Both the position numbers and the translations under genes were made by a program. Positions 12,808 to 14,248 of a stretch of 14,248 nucleotides of DNA are shown here, in pieces (position 1 is the first letter of the stretch; every line of letters begins with the position of its first letter). The notes beneath the pieces are model-generated. The model saw nothing but the letters and a program-made list of their open reading frames with translations, had not been told where the DNA came from and ran no database searches. The stretch comes from Gammaproteobacteria bacterium (GTDB lineage Bacteria; Pseudomonadota; Gammaproteobacteria; Steroidobacterales; Steroidobacteraceae). The stretch spans positions 1 through 14,248 of the forward strand of contig VBNP01000017.1 in NCBI GenBank assembly GCA_005877965.1, read 5' to 3'.

Positions 12808-14248
12808 TCAGAAGCGCATTCCCACCCGGAGCCCGATGGTGCGCGGCTGAGCCGGGATGATGTAGGGCTGTGTGTCCACCGGCTTCGCGGACCCGTTGAA
12901 GAAGGTCGGTGCCGTCTGAGAGAAGCGGGAGAGCTGCGCGAGTCGGTCGAAGGCGTTCGTGAGGTATAGCTCGGCAGTCACCTTGTCGTAGGTCGCACCC
13001 AGTCTCAGATCCACCAGGGCGTACGGCGGCATGACGCCAACGATGCCCGACTGATCGACCCGCAACTGAACCGAGGCTGAGGACTGATACGTCCAGTTGC
13101 CCTGGAAGTAAGGCTCCAACCTGCCAATCGGGCTGAGGTTGAACCGGGCGACCAGGCTGCCTTTGAAGTCCGGGGTGATCGGCAGATGCGTGCCGGAGGG
13201 TGCCCACAGATAGCTCGGGGTGGGGTTGCCAGGGTGCACGGTGGGTACACCGATCTGATCCGCACAAGGCGGTCCCTGGGAGCAGACCTTCTGAGTTATA
13301 TACGGGTTGATCCACTGGAAATTGAGGCTTCCCAGGAACCTCGGCGTGGGCGCCCACTCAAGGCTGCTCTCGAGGCCCGTGATTCGGGCACTCGCTGCGT
13401 TCTCGATGATGGTGACGCTGTTGACACCGAGGAACGAAAACTGGAAGTCGTTCCAGTCCTCGCGGAACATCGCACCGTTCCAACGCAGGCGGCGGTCGAA
13501 CAGCTGTGTCTTCCAGCCGATTTCGTAGTTCTTGAGGAAATCGGCGCTGTACGGCGGGATGTTTGCCTGGGCAGTGCGGTTGATGCCACCGGGCCGGAAG
13601 CCCTTCGAGTAAGTCGCGTAGAACATCAGGTCCTGCACAGGTTTGTAAGTGAGATTGGCGAGCGGCACGGTGCCGTGATTGGCAGTACGCTGTGCGAGGT
13701 CGGTGCACGGTGTGAACTTGACGACCGCCGGACCGAAGCAGTGCCCCATGCCGGACCCGCCGTGGTTGGCTGAATAACCGAAGAATCCATCGACGGTGTT
13801 GTCGAACTTGTAGGCGCGGATTCCGCCGGTGAGCGACAGCTGCTTGGTGATGTCCCAGGTCGCCTGCGCGAATGCCGCCTGGTCCCGATCGACACGAGTC
13901 TCGTCGGTGAGCCAGATCGTCTGGAACAGGGTCGGTATCGAGAGCGCGTTCGCCAGGCCTGCCGGATTCATCGGTGAGCCATACGGGTTCACGAACCCGT
14001 AACCGGGCATGGTGTACTGCTCGAAGATGTTGTGCAGCTGGCGCTGGACGAAGACGCCAAAGGTTCCCTTGAGAGGGTATTTGGCCGGGGTGGTGAGCCG
14101 CAGTTCATGGCTCCACTTCTCGTAGTCGTGCCGGCTGTTGACGAGTTCCTGCCCCATGATCGGGCCGGTGTTCTGCGGGGTGGTTCCGTTCCCTGTCCAG
14201 TAGTACCCCGAACCATAAGCTCGGTCGTAGAACTCTGAGTAATCGCTG
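12808..14248 (-). CDS. TonB-dependent outer-membrane receptor, C-terminal part (5' end outside window)
   Basis: About 479 residues are visible, open through the right edge (the frame reads on upstream of the Met at 14157, so that Met is internal). The sequence shows the beta-barrel pattern of alternating polar and aromatic residues, the typical FYATYSKGFRPGG segment, a late YLTNAFDR strand, and a C-terminal Phe in the ending VGMRF, the signal for outer-membrane assembly. Barrels of this family import siderophores, cobalamin, carbohydrates, peptides or other large solutes with TonB energy. Plug and TonB box are beyond the window, so the ligand cannot be guessed from them. Two Cys pairs occur in probable loops (around 13704-13740 and 13262-13290). 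It converges on the catabolic operon and might import its substrate (inference). Confidence 0.92.
   Translation of the reverse strand, partial: SDYSEFYDRAYGSGYYWTGNGTTPQNTGPIMGQELVNSRHDYEKWSHELRLTTPAKYPLKGTFGVFVQRQLHNIFEQYTMPGYGFVNPYGSPMNPAGLANALSIPTLFQTIWLTDETRVDRDQAAFAQATWDITKQLSLTGGIRAYKFDNTVDGFFGYSANHGGSGMGHCFGPAVVKFTPCTDLAQRTANHGTVPLANLTYKPVQDLMFYATYSKGFRPGGINRTAQANIPPYSADFLKNYEIGWKTQLFDRRLRWNGAMFREDWNDFQFSFLGVNSVTIIENAASARITGLESSLEWAPTPRFLGSLNFQWINPYITQKVCSQGPPCADQIGVPTVHPGNPTPSYLWAPSGTHLPITPDFKGSLVARFNLSPIGRLEPYFQGNWTYQSSASVQLRVDQSGIVGVMPPYALVDLRLGATYDKVTAELYLTNAFDRLAQLSRFSQTAPTFFNGSAKPVDTQPYIIPAQPRTIGLRVGMRF

Noticed and set aside
1..14248. Mobile elements, CRISPR arrays, tRNA or rRNA genes
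   Set aside because: No transposase or integrase motifs, no regularly spaced repeats and no tRNA-like cloverleaf ends were noticed on reading both strands.

Overview
The window is high-GC bacterial DNA of chromosomal character, with tightly packed protein genes and no tRNA, rRNA, insertion sequence, phage gene or CRISPR array that I can see. A TonB-dependent outer-membrane receptor shows a Gram-negative host. The receptor style, the PAS-GGDEF-EAL protein, the BKACE and the DUF1611 enzyme together suggest a proteobacterium, perhaps an environmental gammaproteobacterium. The exact lineage is inference.

Left part (1-2517, all minus strand). A GFA-fold zinc protein is followed by a stand-alone 5'-3' exonuclease and then a Tat-exported M20 peptidase homologue that runs off the left edge. 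The M20 homologue carries substitutions at two expected metal-ligand positions. A 339-bp spacer with an inverted repeat separates this run from a large plus-strand c-di-GMP protein (2857-5664) with a multi-spanning membrane sensor, PAS, GGDEF and EAL domains. All recognised GGDEF and EAL residues are intact.

Central and right part (5673-12732). This is a catabolic locus. A beta-keto-acid cleavage enzyme (BKACE/DUF849, minus strand) is divergent from a five-gene plus-strand operon. The operon order is PYROXD2-like FAD oxidoreductase, agmatinase-family ureohydrolase, DgcN-like D-amino-acid N-acetyltransferase (DUF1611), DgcA-like enolase-superfamily racemase, and class III PLP aminotransferase. 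The 141-bp divergent spacer holds an imperfect palindrome that abuts an extended -10-like element, so one regulator could control both directions. No regulator gene lies in the window. dgcN and dgcA overlap by four bases.

Right end (12808-14248, minus strand). The C-terminal part of a TonB-dependent receptor converges on the operon. A 14-bp-stem hairpin lies between the two genes and may terminate both.

Main idea (inference). DgcN and DgcA are known as the first two steps of a D-glutamate pathway: N-acetylate the D-amino acid, then racemise the N-acetyl form. Here they are fused into one operon with a urea-releasing hydrolase and an aminotransferase. That would fit breakdown of a D-configured or otherwise unusual guanidino amino acid: acetylate, invert, release urea, transaminate. 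The flavoenzyme and BKACE would then act before or after this core, and the receptor may import the substrate. I know of no described pathway with this exact gene set.
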